64,000 bases of DNA, from positions 8,077,519 through 8,141,518 of the forward strand of contig OZ020521.1 of assembly GCA_963971425.1 (NCBI GenBank), given 5' to 3'. The stretch is from Bryoerythrophyllum caledonicum (Eukaryota > Streptophyta > Bryopsida > Pottiales > Pottiaceae). Positions within the stretch are counted from its first letter, which is position 1. Each line of letters starts with the position of its first letter. Below, in pieces: positions 1-10,748 of the stretch. The translations under genes were made by a program, and so were the position numbers. The notes under the pieces were generated by a model. It did not search any database, was not told where the DNA came from, and saw only the letters and a program-made list of their open reading frames with translations.

Positions 1-2
1 AA

Positions 3-865
3 TCGGAGGTTGATCCATCAAAGTGGCACATTGGTCGACTTCCGAAGACTTCCCACCGAAAGTGCCAGGCATTGCAGGCTCACACTGGTCAGAGATGTGA
101 CGCTATAGTTGGACGTGGGAGTCAGGGAACACCTGCCCCAACATATATTGGCAAGAAGAAGGAATTCAAGTCGCCCCGAAACACTACTGTCGAGTTCTGG
201 TTTTGTGCTGATGATATTAACCGATGCATGATGGATTTGAAGAAACCGTTTGTAGTGGATTGGCCATCAGTCCCAATGACATGGCCAGTGAAGCTTGGCA
301 CGAATCTTACGATGCAAGAAGTTTTATCGTTAGAAGAAGCAGGTTTTCAGTTAGAGCAACGTGGTGCTTTGTCGCCTCGGAGACAATTCCAAGTAACTTT
401 GAACATGCCTCTTCCGCGATCAAACTTCCCGCTTCCAGATAATCCGGACTCATACCATACTTCCGCAACGGCTACTTGATTCGTCGAAGTTCAGATGTGC
501 CTTCCGTTGAGCACCGAAACAAGTGGTCAAGCGCAGCTCTGATGAAGAATTACTACGTTACAAATGTCACCGCAATGCCGTATCCGGGATTTGGATGCGT
601 TATCACTCTTCTAACGGAGAAAGAGAAGTCTTATTGCATAACCTTCACAGACTACCCTGTGTGTACATGTCCAGATTTCCTGAAGATGTCAGTGGAGGCG
701 TTGGGGAAGAAAGGGCAATGGAAGTACTGCAAGCATGTGTACTACATCCTACGCTATTTATGTAAGATGGACTACAAGGAGGACTTATTCATGCATGCCC
801 CAAGCTACAGCTTTAACGAGGTCATGCGCATTCTAGAGCTTGCTAATATTGCCGAGCAAGCATGA
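3..865 (+). pseudogene. SWIM zinc-finger protein, 3' part, frameshifted
   Basis: The frame is open from the window edge, so the 5' end lies outside. It runs to about position 450, where the frame must shift by one base: frame 1 ends at a TGA at 477-479, and the continuing frame opens after a TAA at 440-442. The peptide then reads on to a TAA-free end at 865. The second half contains a SWIM-type zinc-finger pattern (CTCPDF followed by YCKH, i.e. CxC...CxH). SWIM fingers are common in MULE/FAR1-type transposases and in some host DNA-binding proteins. The first half has a Cys-containing segment near positions 60-100 and no family I recognise. The single-base break suggests a decayed gene or transposase remnant. 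A very short intron or a sequencing error is an alternative explanation. Confidence 0.5.
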
Positions 866-3598
866 ATCTTGCAATGAAGTATCTTTTTAATAGTATTTGT
901 ATTTTGCAGTAGCTCGTATTTGAACATCTGCATTGATTTTGCTTGTCACGTGTATGGCTAGTACTCAATGCATGAGTGAATTTATCATTCATACTTCTCT
1001 TCAATATACTAATTTATAATTCACACTATCATTTTTTCTTATACATTATTTATACCAACTTTAGAGATGCTATGTTAGCAACATGCAGAAGTTATGTCAT
1101 GCATTGGCATCATATAACATCTCTAATTTTGAACCATGCAAACTCAATGTGGAGAGATGGGGTATCTTAATCCATTGGAAAATAGTTTATAATCAAATAT
1201 TAGAACATTAGAATATTATTTGTCCCAAACGTTGTTATTATAGCTATCACGATGAAAATATATGACTCCACATCCATTACTATTGGACTCCACAATCATT
1301 GTAAGTTTTATTAGATTTTTTATTTTATTGTGGACTTTGTAATTTTATCCATTTAATAAATGGACCCTAAACCGCGAGTTGAAAGTTGTGGACATGAGCG
1401 ACAAAAGGGAGTCGCTAAAAAACGTCTATGGTTAGTGATTCCACGGCTATAGGGTACCTTCTAAGTTTAGAAAATTCTTCCAATTTTTTTCGCAAAGTTT
1501 GTGAGAGTTATCGTTAGTTTCCGTGAAAAAAAAATTCTGGAAAGAAATGACTTTATTTTCTTGTTTTTAGACTATTTTCTACTCACCGCTCGCCGCTCAC
1601 CGCTCACCGCTCACAAGATAGCGTCGCTGGTTGCACGACTTATATACCAATTACAATCAGCTCCCTTTAGAACAACCTTGTTTAGACAGTGGTTGTGATA
1701 TAATGGAAGGGTGGGTTATAGTTGTTACATGCAAGGGGTATCATGTGGGGTGACAATTTTTGGTTTGATGGATGTTGCTGTAATAGGAGGTTGTTGCAGA
1801 AAGCATATATTTGTTCTGGACCCAAGTCGTAATGAAATTGTTGTTGTATCAAATGCTTTTGTAAAGGGAGCTAATTGTTCTCAACCCCTCCAAAAAGGTA
1901 ACAGAATGGTGAGCAACACTATTTAAAATAGAGTTTATCTACTTAACGACCAAAAGTAGATTGTTATCTACTTAACTACTACTTGACACTAAATGCGTAT
2001 GATGCTATTGTGACAACCACTTCAACATGTTGATACACTTGATGTTGCATACCTTATGACATATCTATCATTTCAATCAATGATTATAAATAGTATCATA
2101 AGCAATAGAAGAATGTCATTTTAGTAGTCTCTTTGTAATTTATTCACTTTTAATTTACTAATATGATACTCCAAATAAATAAATAAATATTAAAAATATA
2201 ACTTGGTTAAAGATAACTATTAAAAATGTAACTTGATTAAAGATGTTATTTTATCTAAAAACTAGTATATTGACCTATTATTCCCAACAAATTAATTAAT
2301 TTTAGACAAATTAACTAAAATTGTAAAAGTAAAAGTAAAGGTAAAATCCTCATCTCAAGTTGAATCCCGCCTCCTCTTAAAAAATATCTCCTAGTTATCT
2401 TTTAGTTAAGTCCCCCTCCAGTATTTGCCACGTGTCATCATTAAGCTTACCTCCATCCTTCTTATTATAATATCTTTCTATATATATTTATATAAAGAGA
2501 AGAGAGATACACACTGAACCAACTATCACTCCATTTCTGTTAGCATCTGCCTTATCAAATATCTATCACTAAACAATGACTATGTTTTTTTTTGGTAAGA
2601 TCAAGCAGCTACAATCACTTTTTAGTCATTTAACCACTCTAAAAGTATAGTACGCAATAATAAAAGGCCCGGTTTTAGTAGTGTAGGGTGGGCATGGTAC
2701 TGTAGACTTGAACAGTACCATCGTAGACCTTGAATTGTACCACTCTAGTGCTGAATAGTGCGATTTTTGAGGCGGGTAGTAGTGAAGGAAAGTTCTTGGC
2801 AACCCTTATTGTTTTTACTTGAAAATGCATAAAAACTAAGAATATTGATTTTTTTGATAAGTAAAGGCATATTGATTCTATTCATTGTTCAGAATTGAAT
2901 CCAATAGTTGGCTTTTCATTAAGAAGTAAAATTACTTTCCTAAGTACATGACTACTTTTTATATCCCTAGTCATTGCTAGTCCATTTTTCTTATTTTCTA
3001 CACCTCCATTAATAGTTATTTCTGGCATGCAGTGACCTATTACAAGGTAGAATATAAATCAATAATATGTATACAATGTATAGTAGAAAAATAATGCCAT
3101 TATCTTTAGTCAAAGTAGGTTGACTCTATTCATGTAGAGAAGGAAAAATCCATACTACACTTTAACAATCTATGTGCTCAAAGTTTACAGAAGTCTTTGA
3201 GTGTCTTTTTGTAGTAGGAAAGTCACAACTCTTATTGTTGAAAATATTTCATCTTAGAGAGGCAATTTTGGGGTGGTTTCCGTATAACATAGTCTTGGAA
3301 ATTTAGGGATTCAAGTGGAGGAGCCCAAAACCACACCCCTCCTCAAACTTGTTTTGGGGACTACATATGAATCATAAATCCTGAGACAAAATTTAACGAA
3401 CATATTTTTTGGAGAATTGTAACTACAAATATTCCACAGCTGTATTGGCTCGGCATGGATTGCCTTGATCGCTTTGATGCCATATTGAAAGTGTTGATCA
3501 AGATTGATCAAGGTCGTAGTTATTTTTAGTTCAATGATAAGAGATGATTACAAGAGCCAAAGGGTTTGGTATAAGTACATGAGATTAGTAGCTAAGTA
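866..3598. other. AT-rich intergenic stretch, no supported gene
   Basis: No open frame longer than about 70 codons stands out. There is a short tandem of CTCACCGC-like 8-mers at about 1580-1615, and a TATA-like stretch at about 2480-2500 with no coding frame after it. A 71-codon plus-strand frame at 1711-1926 has a somewhat protein-like composition but no recognisable motif. I do not call it. Confidence 0.6.
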
Positions 3599-5220
3599 TA
3601 GTGTCTAGCAAAACTGAGTCAAGTTCTAGTAATTCAAAATTCAATTACCAATGTAGGAAAACTGGCAATAGATTTGCACAAATCATAAATTGTACAAGAT
3701 AGCAATTTCAGTGGGCTACAATTTGATGCAAAAGAAAGTTCTTCTTACATTCATATGTACAAGAAAATCACATTCGAAGGAAACTGTGTCTCTTGACTCA
3801 GTTTTGCATCATCAACCAAAAAACAACTTAATATTTTGTCCATCTGCCTTTGGCAGCTAAAAGAGCTTGGATTCGTTGTGGCATGCTTTCGTACAACCTC
3901 CTATACTCCTCTGGTTTTATAGAAGCCCAACTTTCTTCAATACGTTCTGACAGCTCTAAAATTCCTTTTGGAGCACTTTCATACTGGTTAAGACGAAGTT
4001 TCAGCCTTACCCAAAGATGTTCAACTGGATTTAGGTCAGGAGATTGTGCAGGCCACTTAAGAACCACAAAGTTTTGTGATTTTAGCCATTGGCGAACACT
4101 TTTTGCTGTATGTTTGGGATCATCGTCATGCTGAAATATCAAATTCGAAGGATCAAGATCATATGCCATCACCGTGTACATTAAATCTCTTTGCAAAATT
4201 TCTTTGTACTGATGTGGATCCATTCTTCCTTCAATTCTACAAAACATGCCTGGGCCTTGAAATGTCATACAACCCCACAACATGACAGAACCACCACCAA
4301 ACTTTTCAGTTTGTTTCACTTCTTTTAAATCAGAAGACCGTTCATTGTGAATCCAACACCAACTGCGACCATCGGAGCAAAATCAATTTACCTTTGTCTC
4401 TTCAGAGAAGATGATGTGCTCCCAATCATGAATGGTCCAATGTTCATGGCGCCTAGCAAATTCAAGTCGATCCTTGATGTGTCTCTGGTTCAATTTCGGT
4501 TTCTTCTGCTTCACTTTTGATCTCAGTCCTCCTGCACGTAAGACCCTTCTCACCGTATCAACACTTACAATAACTTGGCATTCCTCACGTACATGTTGGG
4601 TAGCATATGTCGCAGTTTCAAATCCTCCTGATGTGACAGCTCTAATGCATGCTCTCTTTTGAGCATTTGTTAATACTTGTGGTCTACCACCACTACTAGT
4701 AGAAATATCAGACAATCTCTTCCTTCTAAGTCTTGCAACATGACTTTGAGACACCTGCAACTCACTTGCTACATCCCTTGTGGATCTACCAGCTTCCAAC
4801 TTCACCAAAATAGAGTTATCAAGGTCTGTACGAGCGCTTGTAGAAAGCTCCTTCAAGTACACCATGTTGAGTAATAAAAGTATACTAACAATGTGCATGG
4901 AGTATTGCAACATTGTAGTTTAACATGCCCAAGCCAATTTGAGCTCATACATCCTCAATGCATTTGTGGCATGCAAAACACATGTCTTGGCTCATGAGTC
5001 CTCAATGGCATGGAAAACTGAGTCAAGAGACACAGTTTCCTTCAAATGTAATTTTCTTATACATATGAATGTAAAAAGAACTTTCTTTTGCATCAAATTG
5101 TAGCCCACTGAAATTGCTATCTTGTACAATTTATGATTTATACAAATCTATTGCCAGTTTTCCTACATTGGTAATTGAATTTCGAATTACCAGAAATTGA
5201 CTCAGTTTTGCAAGACACTG
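3599..5220 (-). mobile_element. Tc1-type DNA transposon, inactive
   Basis: The ends are TA-flanked (TA at 3597-3598 and at 5221-5222). The right end starts CAGTGTC when read inward and the left end TAGTGTC. Long terminal inverted repeats of about 210 bp (3599-3808 and 5011-5220) match over most of their length, with scattered differences. The two repeats share the motif AAAACTGAGTCAA. Between them lies one transposase gene on the minus strand. TA target duplication and DD34E spacing are the hallmarks of the Tc1 group of Tc1/mariner. The many differences between the repeats and the broken transposase show an old copy. Confidence 0.9.
3828..4865 (-). pseudogene. Tc1 transposase, premature stop and lost catalytic Asp
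   Basis: I chose the ATG at 4865 (MVYLKEL), because upstream residues are hydrophobic and unlike the family. The N-terminus holds two helix-turn-helix units, with a GRP linker (SGGRPQV). The catalytic part has QHDDDPKH (second Asp) and SPDLNPVEHLW (Glu) with 34 residues between them, so DD34E. Two defects are visible. A TGA at 4383-4385 interrupts the frame right after FSEETKVN, where relatives have a Leu. The first catalytic Asp of the usual FSDES-type motif is Glu here (FSEET). The frame is otherwise the same on both sides of the stop. This copy cannot make an active enzyme. Confidence 0.9.
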
Positions 5221-5222
5221 TA

Positions 5223-6046
5223 TATGACTAATCAATTAGGTTGAGCATAGATTTATCTAAAAGTGATGGATGATATATACACTCTATGAATGATGTACAA
5301 GTGACATAGTGTCTTCAAACAAAGAGTGTCAACAAATTGACCCTCCTGGGGCCTCGTAGGCCTTAATCCTTTCACATCGGGCTCAACCACAAATCTACGA
5401 GTGTAATAGATCACAAAAAAGCAATAAATTGATTCTAAAAGCAACCAACCACAGAGAAGCATATGGCTAACTATGGTTTGCTACCCTCTCGGCAGCAGAA
5501 TGGGGGTAGGGCACACCCTCTCAGTGCCCTTCCCCGGCTTCAATTGCGAACTGGTGGGTCTATTCTCGAGGGAAGACCCCACGCCGTCCACCGAGTCTGC
5601 GGATGGGTGCGGGTGCTCTAAGAGACAGTTAGAGCTTCTCCACCGCAGAGAAGAAACCCGGTAGACCAGCCCGGTTTGGGGGGTCCGGGTGGCACGACCT
5701 CACCACCGCGGGCCCGGGAATCTGTTCACCGGAAAAAAATATGGCGGACTTTTGCTTATCAACGGAATAATCCTGCAATATGGCGGCACCCCTCAAAATC
5801 TAACCGGTTCGATTCACAAATAAATAGTTGACATGTGTAGAGGTGACAGTGGCTGCGGCTCATTGCCGCGAAAAAGTAAAGTACTGGTAACTGAAGTTAC
5901 TCTACTTAATTTTGGAGCTCCCCACTTTTCCTGTGGAAACTGAACAAAACCCTTGAGGTGTTCTTCTGAGCGTCGTTTTCACAATCCATCTCCATCTCCG
6001 TCTTCTGTATGTACAGTTTGCATGTCTCATTTTTGTAATTCTATTC
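5223..6046. other. Intergenic, with a GC-rich patch
   Basis: No gene is seen. A GC-rich patch at about 5480-5740 contains the motif AGAGCTTCTCCACC and C/G runs such as GCGGGCCCGGG. It resembles the patch at 17880-18010, which may mark an eroded MITE family. GGTTCGATTC at about 5804-5813 resembles a Pol III B box, but no A box precedes it. Confidence 0.4.
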
Positions 6047-6050
6047 CTCT

Positions 6051-6156
6051 TGTCGTGTAAAGAAAGATCGATAACCACAACAGATCGAGAGTCCTAACCA
6101 ACATCAAATAAACGAAAAACATACACTAAAACAAGTATACGTAATACACCCTCAAG
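6051..6156 (-). repeat. 106-bp segment A, outer copy at the element end
   Basis: It differs from the inner copy (6515-6620) by about one base. It forms the outermost part of the element next to the CTCT target duplication. Its outer end TGTCGTG (plus strand) pairs as an inverted terminal motif with GTGACA at 15964. Confidence 0.8.
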
Positions 6157-6512
6157 GAAAGATGTATGAATCACAAGTAGTCAAGCGTCTCGCACTCCAC
6201 GAAGGAAGAATCAACGAGTGCGAGTGGAACTAGAGAATGTAGAGTCTTTACTAATGACAAACCATCACTAACAAGCAAGGACTCACTAATCACTCTCTAA
6301 ACACACTCACAAAGCTTGACTTGACAAAGACGTCAAGTCAAGGACGTGTGCGGCGCTATACGCACACGCAAACAACCCTAAGTGGATGAAAATCATCCAC
6401 GGATGAAAACGGTGCGCCGCCGTTCGTCCCTAAACACACGTAGATTAGTAACAAACTAATCTACGCTAAAATCTACGATACGGAGAGACCCTCGACGCCA
6501 CGTCCCGTGACA
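6157..6512 (-). repeat. LTR core, left copy (3' LTR of the gypsy element)
   Basis: The 356-bp segment is identical by eye to 15609-15964. It starts TGTCACGGG on the minus strand and ends CATCTTTC. It is packed with perfect inverted repeats: 6189-6197/6216-6224, 6315-6325/6332-6342, 6346-6352/6361-6367, 6382-6389/6393-6400 and 6439-6449/6455-6465. It is flanked on both sides by copies of a 106-bp segment that the right LTR lacks. Confidence 0.85.
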
Positions 6513-6514
6513 GC

Positions 6515-6620
6515 TGTCGTGTAAAGAAAGATCGATAACCACAACAGATCGAGAGTCCTAACCAACATCAAATAAACGACAAACATACACTAAAACAAGT
6601 ATACGTAATACACCCTCAAG
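6515..6620 (-). repeat. 106-bp segment A, inner copy
   Basis: It lies between the LTR core (two bases, GC, apart) and a run of seven G on the minus strand (6623-6629), which may be the polypurine tract. The junction with the core reads GACA-GC-TGTC, like joined LTR ends. Confidence 0.8.
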
Positions 6621-6632
6621 TGCCCCCCCTAG
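6621..6632 (-). promoter_or_regulatory. Candidate polypurine tract of the gypsy element
   Basis: On the minus strand CTAGGGGGGGCA lies downstream of pol, directly before segment A. A G-rich tract at this place is where plus-strand priming usually starts. It is not adjacent to the TGTC end of the LTR core, which is unusual. Confidence 0.45.
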
Positions 6633-6935
6633 CGGATAAAGAGACCCTCTATCCAGCTAGGACCAAACAACACTAATAAGACTAAACGCCACGGTGATGT
6701 CGCTGCAACAACTGTACGCATCAAGCCAAAGATGTCGCCGTCATCGAATCAATAAGCATATGAAGAAGTAACAAAGAGATGGTAGGCCGGGTGCAATGTG
6801 AGCCCCATCTTTAATCGCCTTAGGCAATTTTATTGCCAATCCCTTGGTCAATCTCCACGTTGCCTATCCCTGAACCGAAACCAGGAACTCCAACTGGATG
6901 GCAACGCACCACACAATGACAAGTCTATGAGGAAT

Positions 6936-9900
6936 TCAAGCCGTTTCATCGGGTGAAACGTGACTCGAAGACCTCCGACAACGAGGGCAAGTCCAATCCC
7001 CGGACGGTAGAGTAGAAAGAGGCGGCGTCACGCAAGCCATATGCCAACCACGCTGGCAATGGTCACAAAGCAACATAGTAGCCGCACCCTTCTTCTCACC
7101 ACACACAAAACACGGAAGACCCTGTGGCACAACGGCCAACTCAGGATGCACGGAGCCATCAATGGGCAAATGGCAGGGCGCGCAGTTCTTGGAGAGCTCC
7201 CGACACTCCCGGCCATCTTTGCCTTCCAGCAACAAGATGCCACTGGGCAACACATCCTTCACACGAAGAATGGTGCGCCCGGCCTTGACGTCTAACGTCG
7301 TAGGCGCCTCACGTTGCAAATAAACGTAATCTCCAGTGGAAAAACGCCGCAACTGAGGTCGATAAGCACCGCTGCGAATGCGAGCGTACCGTAACGTGTC
7401 GCGATGCTGAGCGATAGATAAATTCTCTATGGCCATTGGCATGGCCCGCTTGAAGAACTCCGCCCGATCACGGAGACACTGGATCCAGACCTCTGGATCA
7501 TCCAAGTCCACAACTGGGGCCAATTTCTCCCGTACAGAACTGGGTAGAATCGGCTCCCGTCCGTACAACAACTGATACGGACTGAAAGCGGCCAAAGAGG
7601 CCTGCCGGCTAAACCGGTATCCCATGGCGATCCATGGTATCATCAGATCCCAATCACGGTGGCCACCCTGAAGTAATCCATACTTCCGTAGTCCACGCTT
7701 GACGGTCTGAACCACACGCTCCGCCAAACCGTCCGCTTCCGGATGATCCCTAGAAGTGGTACGGTGGTCAATCAAAGCCTTGGTGCATAAAGCCTCGAAA
7801 GCACCAAGGAACTCACGCCCTTGGTCAGTCAACACCTCAGCTGGGGCTCCAAAACGAGCGAGCACCCGGTCAAGGAATGCCATGGCCGCCAACTCCGAGG
7901 AGTTCTGTGGTAATGCCACAAGCTCAATCCACTTGCTGAAGTGCTCCACCATCACCAACACGTACTTGGCTCCACGTGGGGTGACAACAAGTGGCTCGGC
8001 AAAATCCAGAGACCAACGGTAGCCCAAACCCATGATGGGCAAAGGCTGCAACTGTGGTGACAATGTGTTGAAGCTGGATTTGACCCGATCACAGACTTCA
8101 CACCGTGAGACGTACATGGCCACCTGCTGATACATGCCGGTCCACCAATATTGACTGCGCAACATCGAATGAGTCCGCCGCACACCAAAATGACCAAGGT
8201 CTTCGTGTACTTGCCGTACCAACGAAGCCCTCTGATCCGGTCTGGGAACTATGCGCCTAGTTCCATCCGGCCACAACCGAAATAGAAGGCCGTTCTCCCA
8301 ACGGAACCTCGCTATCCGGTGTCCAACTCGATCGCGCTCCATGGCCGAAAGAGCGGGCGGAAGTGTGCCATGTTGCAGCTTGTGCAAGACTAGAACGTCT
8401 TCCCACACGTCGCTAACAACCTGGGCCTTGTCTGGTTCCTCATCCGCTGCCATATCAGGCAACGTCGATGTGGATCCAGACATCAATGTGAGGTAGGCTG
8501 CTGCATGCCACCCCGGGACTGACTCCCTGTCACAATCCCCATGCCACCTGGCACCAGTCAAATCCTCCTCCGATGGACTTGGATTGCGAGATAGACCATC
8601 CGCATCCAAGTTCGTGATGCCCGCCCGGTGTACAACCTCAAAATCATACTCCTGGAGCAACAAAGCCCACCTGGCAAGCTTGCCAGTAAGCTTGTCAGAC
8701 TCCATGAGCCACTTCAAAGGCTGGTGGTCGGTCACCAAAGTAAAACGTTGCCCATACAAGTAGGGCCTAAAATGAGCTATGGCCCAAACCGCGGCCAAGG
8801 CCTCCCCCTCATAGGACGAATAGTTGGACTCCGCGTTGTTGTTGCTCCTAGAAGCGAACGCCACAACGTACTCCCGTCTTTCATCATCCTTTTGAGTCAA
8901 CACGGCTCCCAATCCTACTGCACTCCAATCTGTGTGCAAGTGGAAAGGCCGTGTAGCATCTGGACGCCGCAGTACAGGCGCTGAACCGAGCTTGAGCTTC
9001 AAAGTAGCAAATGCCTGCTGCTGCTCCCGTCCCCAAGTCCATGGCTGATCCTTCCCCGTGAGAATAGTCAACGGCTTGGCAATCAAGCTGAAGTTCTTGA
9101 CAAACCGGCGATAGTAATTCGCCAGGCCAAGAAAAGCTCTGAGCCGTGACACGTCGATTGGGGCTGGGATCTTCTGCAGCGCGTCAACCTTCGCCTGCTG
9201 CACGCCAAGACCTCCTGGAACAATCATATGTCCCAAGTATGGCAACCGGTCATGGAAGAATTTGCATTTGCCATGGTGCAAGCGCAATCCCCACTGCCGT
9301 AACCTCTCAAACACCGCCTGAAGATGCCTCACATGCTCCTGTGGGCTGCTACTAAAAATGATAACATCATCAATGTAGCATCGGGCAAACGGTAAACCGG
9401 TCAACACCCGGTCCATCACCCTCTGAAACTCAGCGGGTGCGTTCTTGAGGCCAAATGGGAGAAACTTCCAATGGTAGAGCTGATCTCTCCCATCCAGATC
9501 AACTCCCCAGAACGCGGTCTTCACCCGGTCTTCCACCATCAATGGTAACTGGCGGTAACCGGACCGCAAATCCAGAGTACTAAATACTCTGGCGTGTCCC
9601 ACCGCATCAAACAACTCCTCTGGCGTGGGCATGGGATACCGATCCGACTTGGTCTTACGATTGACCGGCCTATAATCCCCACACATCCGCTTCTCCGTCC
9701 AGTTGCCAAAGATGTCCTTCTTCGATGGCATCACCGTGGCACAAGCGTACTCGCCGTTAGAAAGCTCAATCAAGCTGGCGTCCAACAACTCCTGACAACG
9801 AGTTCGAACCCCAACTTTCTCAGAGAGACTGAGCTTGTACGGTCGTCGGAAGATCGGGTGGTCATCCTCCAACTGAATGTGAATTGGTTTGCCTCTATAG

Positions 9901-10079
9901 CCCTCCAAATCATGGAGACTAAAGGCAAAACAACTACGATACGAACGTATAAACGCTCGTACCCTTCGTGCCTCGGCACCAGTAAGATGTGGCCCCAAAT
10001 CCAAAGGCCAATCATCAAACTCCGTGGTCTCCTTCTCCACCGTAGAAGACTCACCGCGTACCGGCACGGCCGGTGATTG
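6936..10079 (-). CDS. Pol: RT, RNase H, integrase, C-terminal PHD finger
   Basis: The frame opens right after the TAG at 10080-10082 and is in frame with the upstream region. No early ATG is seen (a GTG is at 10067), so it is probably made by stop-codon readthrough. Domains in order over about 1,047 codons: RT with YIDD; RNase H with HTDWSA and TDHQPLKW; integrase with an HHCC zinc-binding N-terminus (CEVCDRVK) and a DDE core (LDFAEP, LTDQGREF, EADGLAERV); a C-terminal PHD finger in the last 60 residues (CFVCGE, CDHCQRGWHMAC, WTCPRC; Cys4-His-Cys3). Chromoviruses usually carry a chromodomain here. A PHD finger reads histone H3 tails in other proteins, so it may direct integration to marked chromatin. 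All catalytic residues appear present. Confidence 0.93.
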   Translation of the reverse strand, partial: QSPAVPVRGESSTVEKETTEFDDWPLDLGPHLTGAEARRVRAFIRSYRSCFAFSLHDLEGYRGKPIHIQLEDDHPIFRRPYKLSLSEKVGVRTRCQELLDASLIELSNGEYACATVMPSKKDIFGNWTEKRMCGDYRPVNRKTKSDRYPMPTPEELFDAVGHARVFSTLDLRSGYRQLPLMVEDRVKTAFWGVDLDGRDQLYHWKFLPFGLKNAPAEFQRVMDRVLTGLPFARCYIDDVIIFSSSPQEHVRHLQAVFERLRQWGLRLHHGKCKFFHDRLPYLGHMIVPGGLGVQQAKVDALQKIPAPIDVSRLRAFLGLANYYRRFVKNFSLIAKPLTILTGKDQPWTWGREQQQAFATLKLKLGSAPVLRRPDATRPFHLHTDWSAVGLGAVLTQKDDERREYVVAFASRSNNNAESNYSSYEGEALAAVWAIAHFRPYLYGQRFTLVTDHQPLKWLMESDKLTGKLARWALLLQEYDFEVVHRAGITNLDADGLSRNPSPSEEDLTGARWHGDCDRESVPGWHAAAYLTLMSGSTSTLPDMAADEEPDKAQVVSDVWEDVLVLHKLQHGTLPPALSAMERDRVGHRIARFRWENGLLFRLWPDGTRRIVPRPDQRASLVRQVHEDLGHFGVRRTHSMLRSQYWWTGMYQQVAMYVSRCEVCDRVKSSFNTLSPQLQPLPIMGLGYRWSLDFAEPLVVTPRGAKYVLVMVEHFSKWIELVALPQNSSELAAMAFLDRVLARFGAPAEVLTDQGREFLGAFEALCTKALIDHRTTSRDHPEADGLAERVVQTVKRGLRKYGLLQGGHRDWDLMIPWIAMGYRFSRQASLAAFSPYQLLYGREPILPSSVREKLAPVVDLDDPEVWIQCLRDRAEFFKRAMPMAIENLSIAQHRDTLRYARIRSGAYRPQLRRFSTGDYVYLQREAPTTLDVKAGRTILRVKDVLPSGILLLEGKDGRECRELSKNCAPCHLPIDGSVHPELAVVPQGLPCFVCGEKKGAATMLLCDHCQRGWHMACVTPPLSTLPSGDWTCPRCRRSSSHVSPDETA

Positions 10080-10748
10080 CTACTTGGTAGCAGAGAGGGC
10101 ATTAATGCCCCCACATCCCTCACTCACAGGATCTATAGAAAATCCCGTGTCGTGATGATAAAACTGGGAAAAGATATCCCGAGCATCCTCACGGCCAAAG
10201 TCCTCTGCCAAGGCTGCAAAGACACGCTGAGCACGAAGCTCTTCAGCTGCATGCCTCTTCAAACGAAAAAACAACTCCGCTTCCTCGATCTCTGTGAGAT
10301 GTGGCACCGCTGCCCCCTGACCATCAGAGTCTGCCCCCAGCACGCGTGGATGGTCACTCGAACGGCGTTGAGCGGCGAAACAGAGGCCACATATCCAAAC
10401 AAGGGTGTTGAGGTCAATGGCTTGACCCAATAAATAACGGCGTTGGCCCTCAGAGATATCCGGTGCGCCGGTGGTGCCTGTCAAAAAGCCCATCGCCCGC
10501 TCCCTCTCATCGGCAGAAGGCTCCTCGAAAGTTTGGGAAGAAGAATCCCAAACCATGCCTGGACCGCGTGACCTGAAGGCAAAAGAGCCTGGATAGCACA
10601 TCAAAGTGGGAAATGCCCCCCGAGTGAAACCAACGCGGTTGACCACCGCCAATGGTGGCTCATCATCCTTCGTAACCTCCGTGGAAACACGGTGGTCGTC
10701 TAAAATGTCATCGACCTCACGGCGCACGGGCCGTTGCACTTGAGCAAG
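10080..10748 (-). CDS. DNMT C-terminal part (motifs IX-X) and linker to pol
   Basis: The frame is continuous with the methyltransferase upstream but separated from it by a TGA at 10749-10751. It ends at a TAG at 10080-10082. Its first 120 or so codons match the end of DNMT3-type catalytic domains: a FPTLMCY segment, then GMVWD, ERAMGF, and YLLGQAIDL, equivalent to the target-recognition region and motif X helix. The following roughly 100 residues are charged and unassigned. The ATG-like start of this frame is a GTG, so translation most likely enters by readthrough. The TAG is followed by CAATCA, matching the CARYYA rule for TMV-type leaky stops. Confidence 0.8.
   Translation of the reverse strand, partial: LAQVQRPVRREVDDILDDHRVSTEVTKDDEPPLAVVNRVGFTRGAFPTLMCYPGSFAFRSRGPGMVWDSSSQTFEEPSADERERAMGFLTGTTGAPDISEGQRRYLLGQAIDLNTLVWICGLCFAAQRRSSDHPRVLGADSDGQGAAVPHLTEIEEAELFFRLKRHAAEELRAQRVFAALAEDFGREDARDIFSQFYHHDTGFSIDPVSEGCGGINALSATK

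Noticed and set aside
1711-1926. 71-codon frame with protein-like wording
   Set aside because: Too short, no motif, no neighbouring exon.
5795-5820. Pol III B-box-like GGTTCGATTC (tRNA or SINE)
   Set aside because: No A box at the proper distance and no cloverleaf could be folded by eye.
6182-6465. CRISPR-like array in the LTR
   Set aside because: The repeats are inverted, each different, and not direct repeats with spacers. The host is a eukaryote.
7041-10433. Several 70-160-codon plus-strand frames opposite pol
   Set aside because: Shadows of the GC-balanced pol coding strand, with no motifs of their own.
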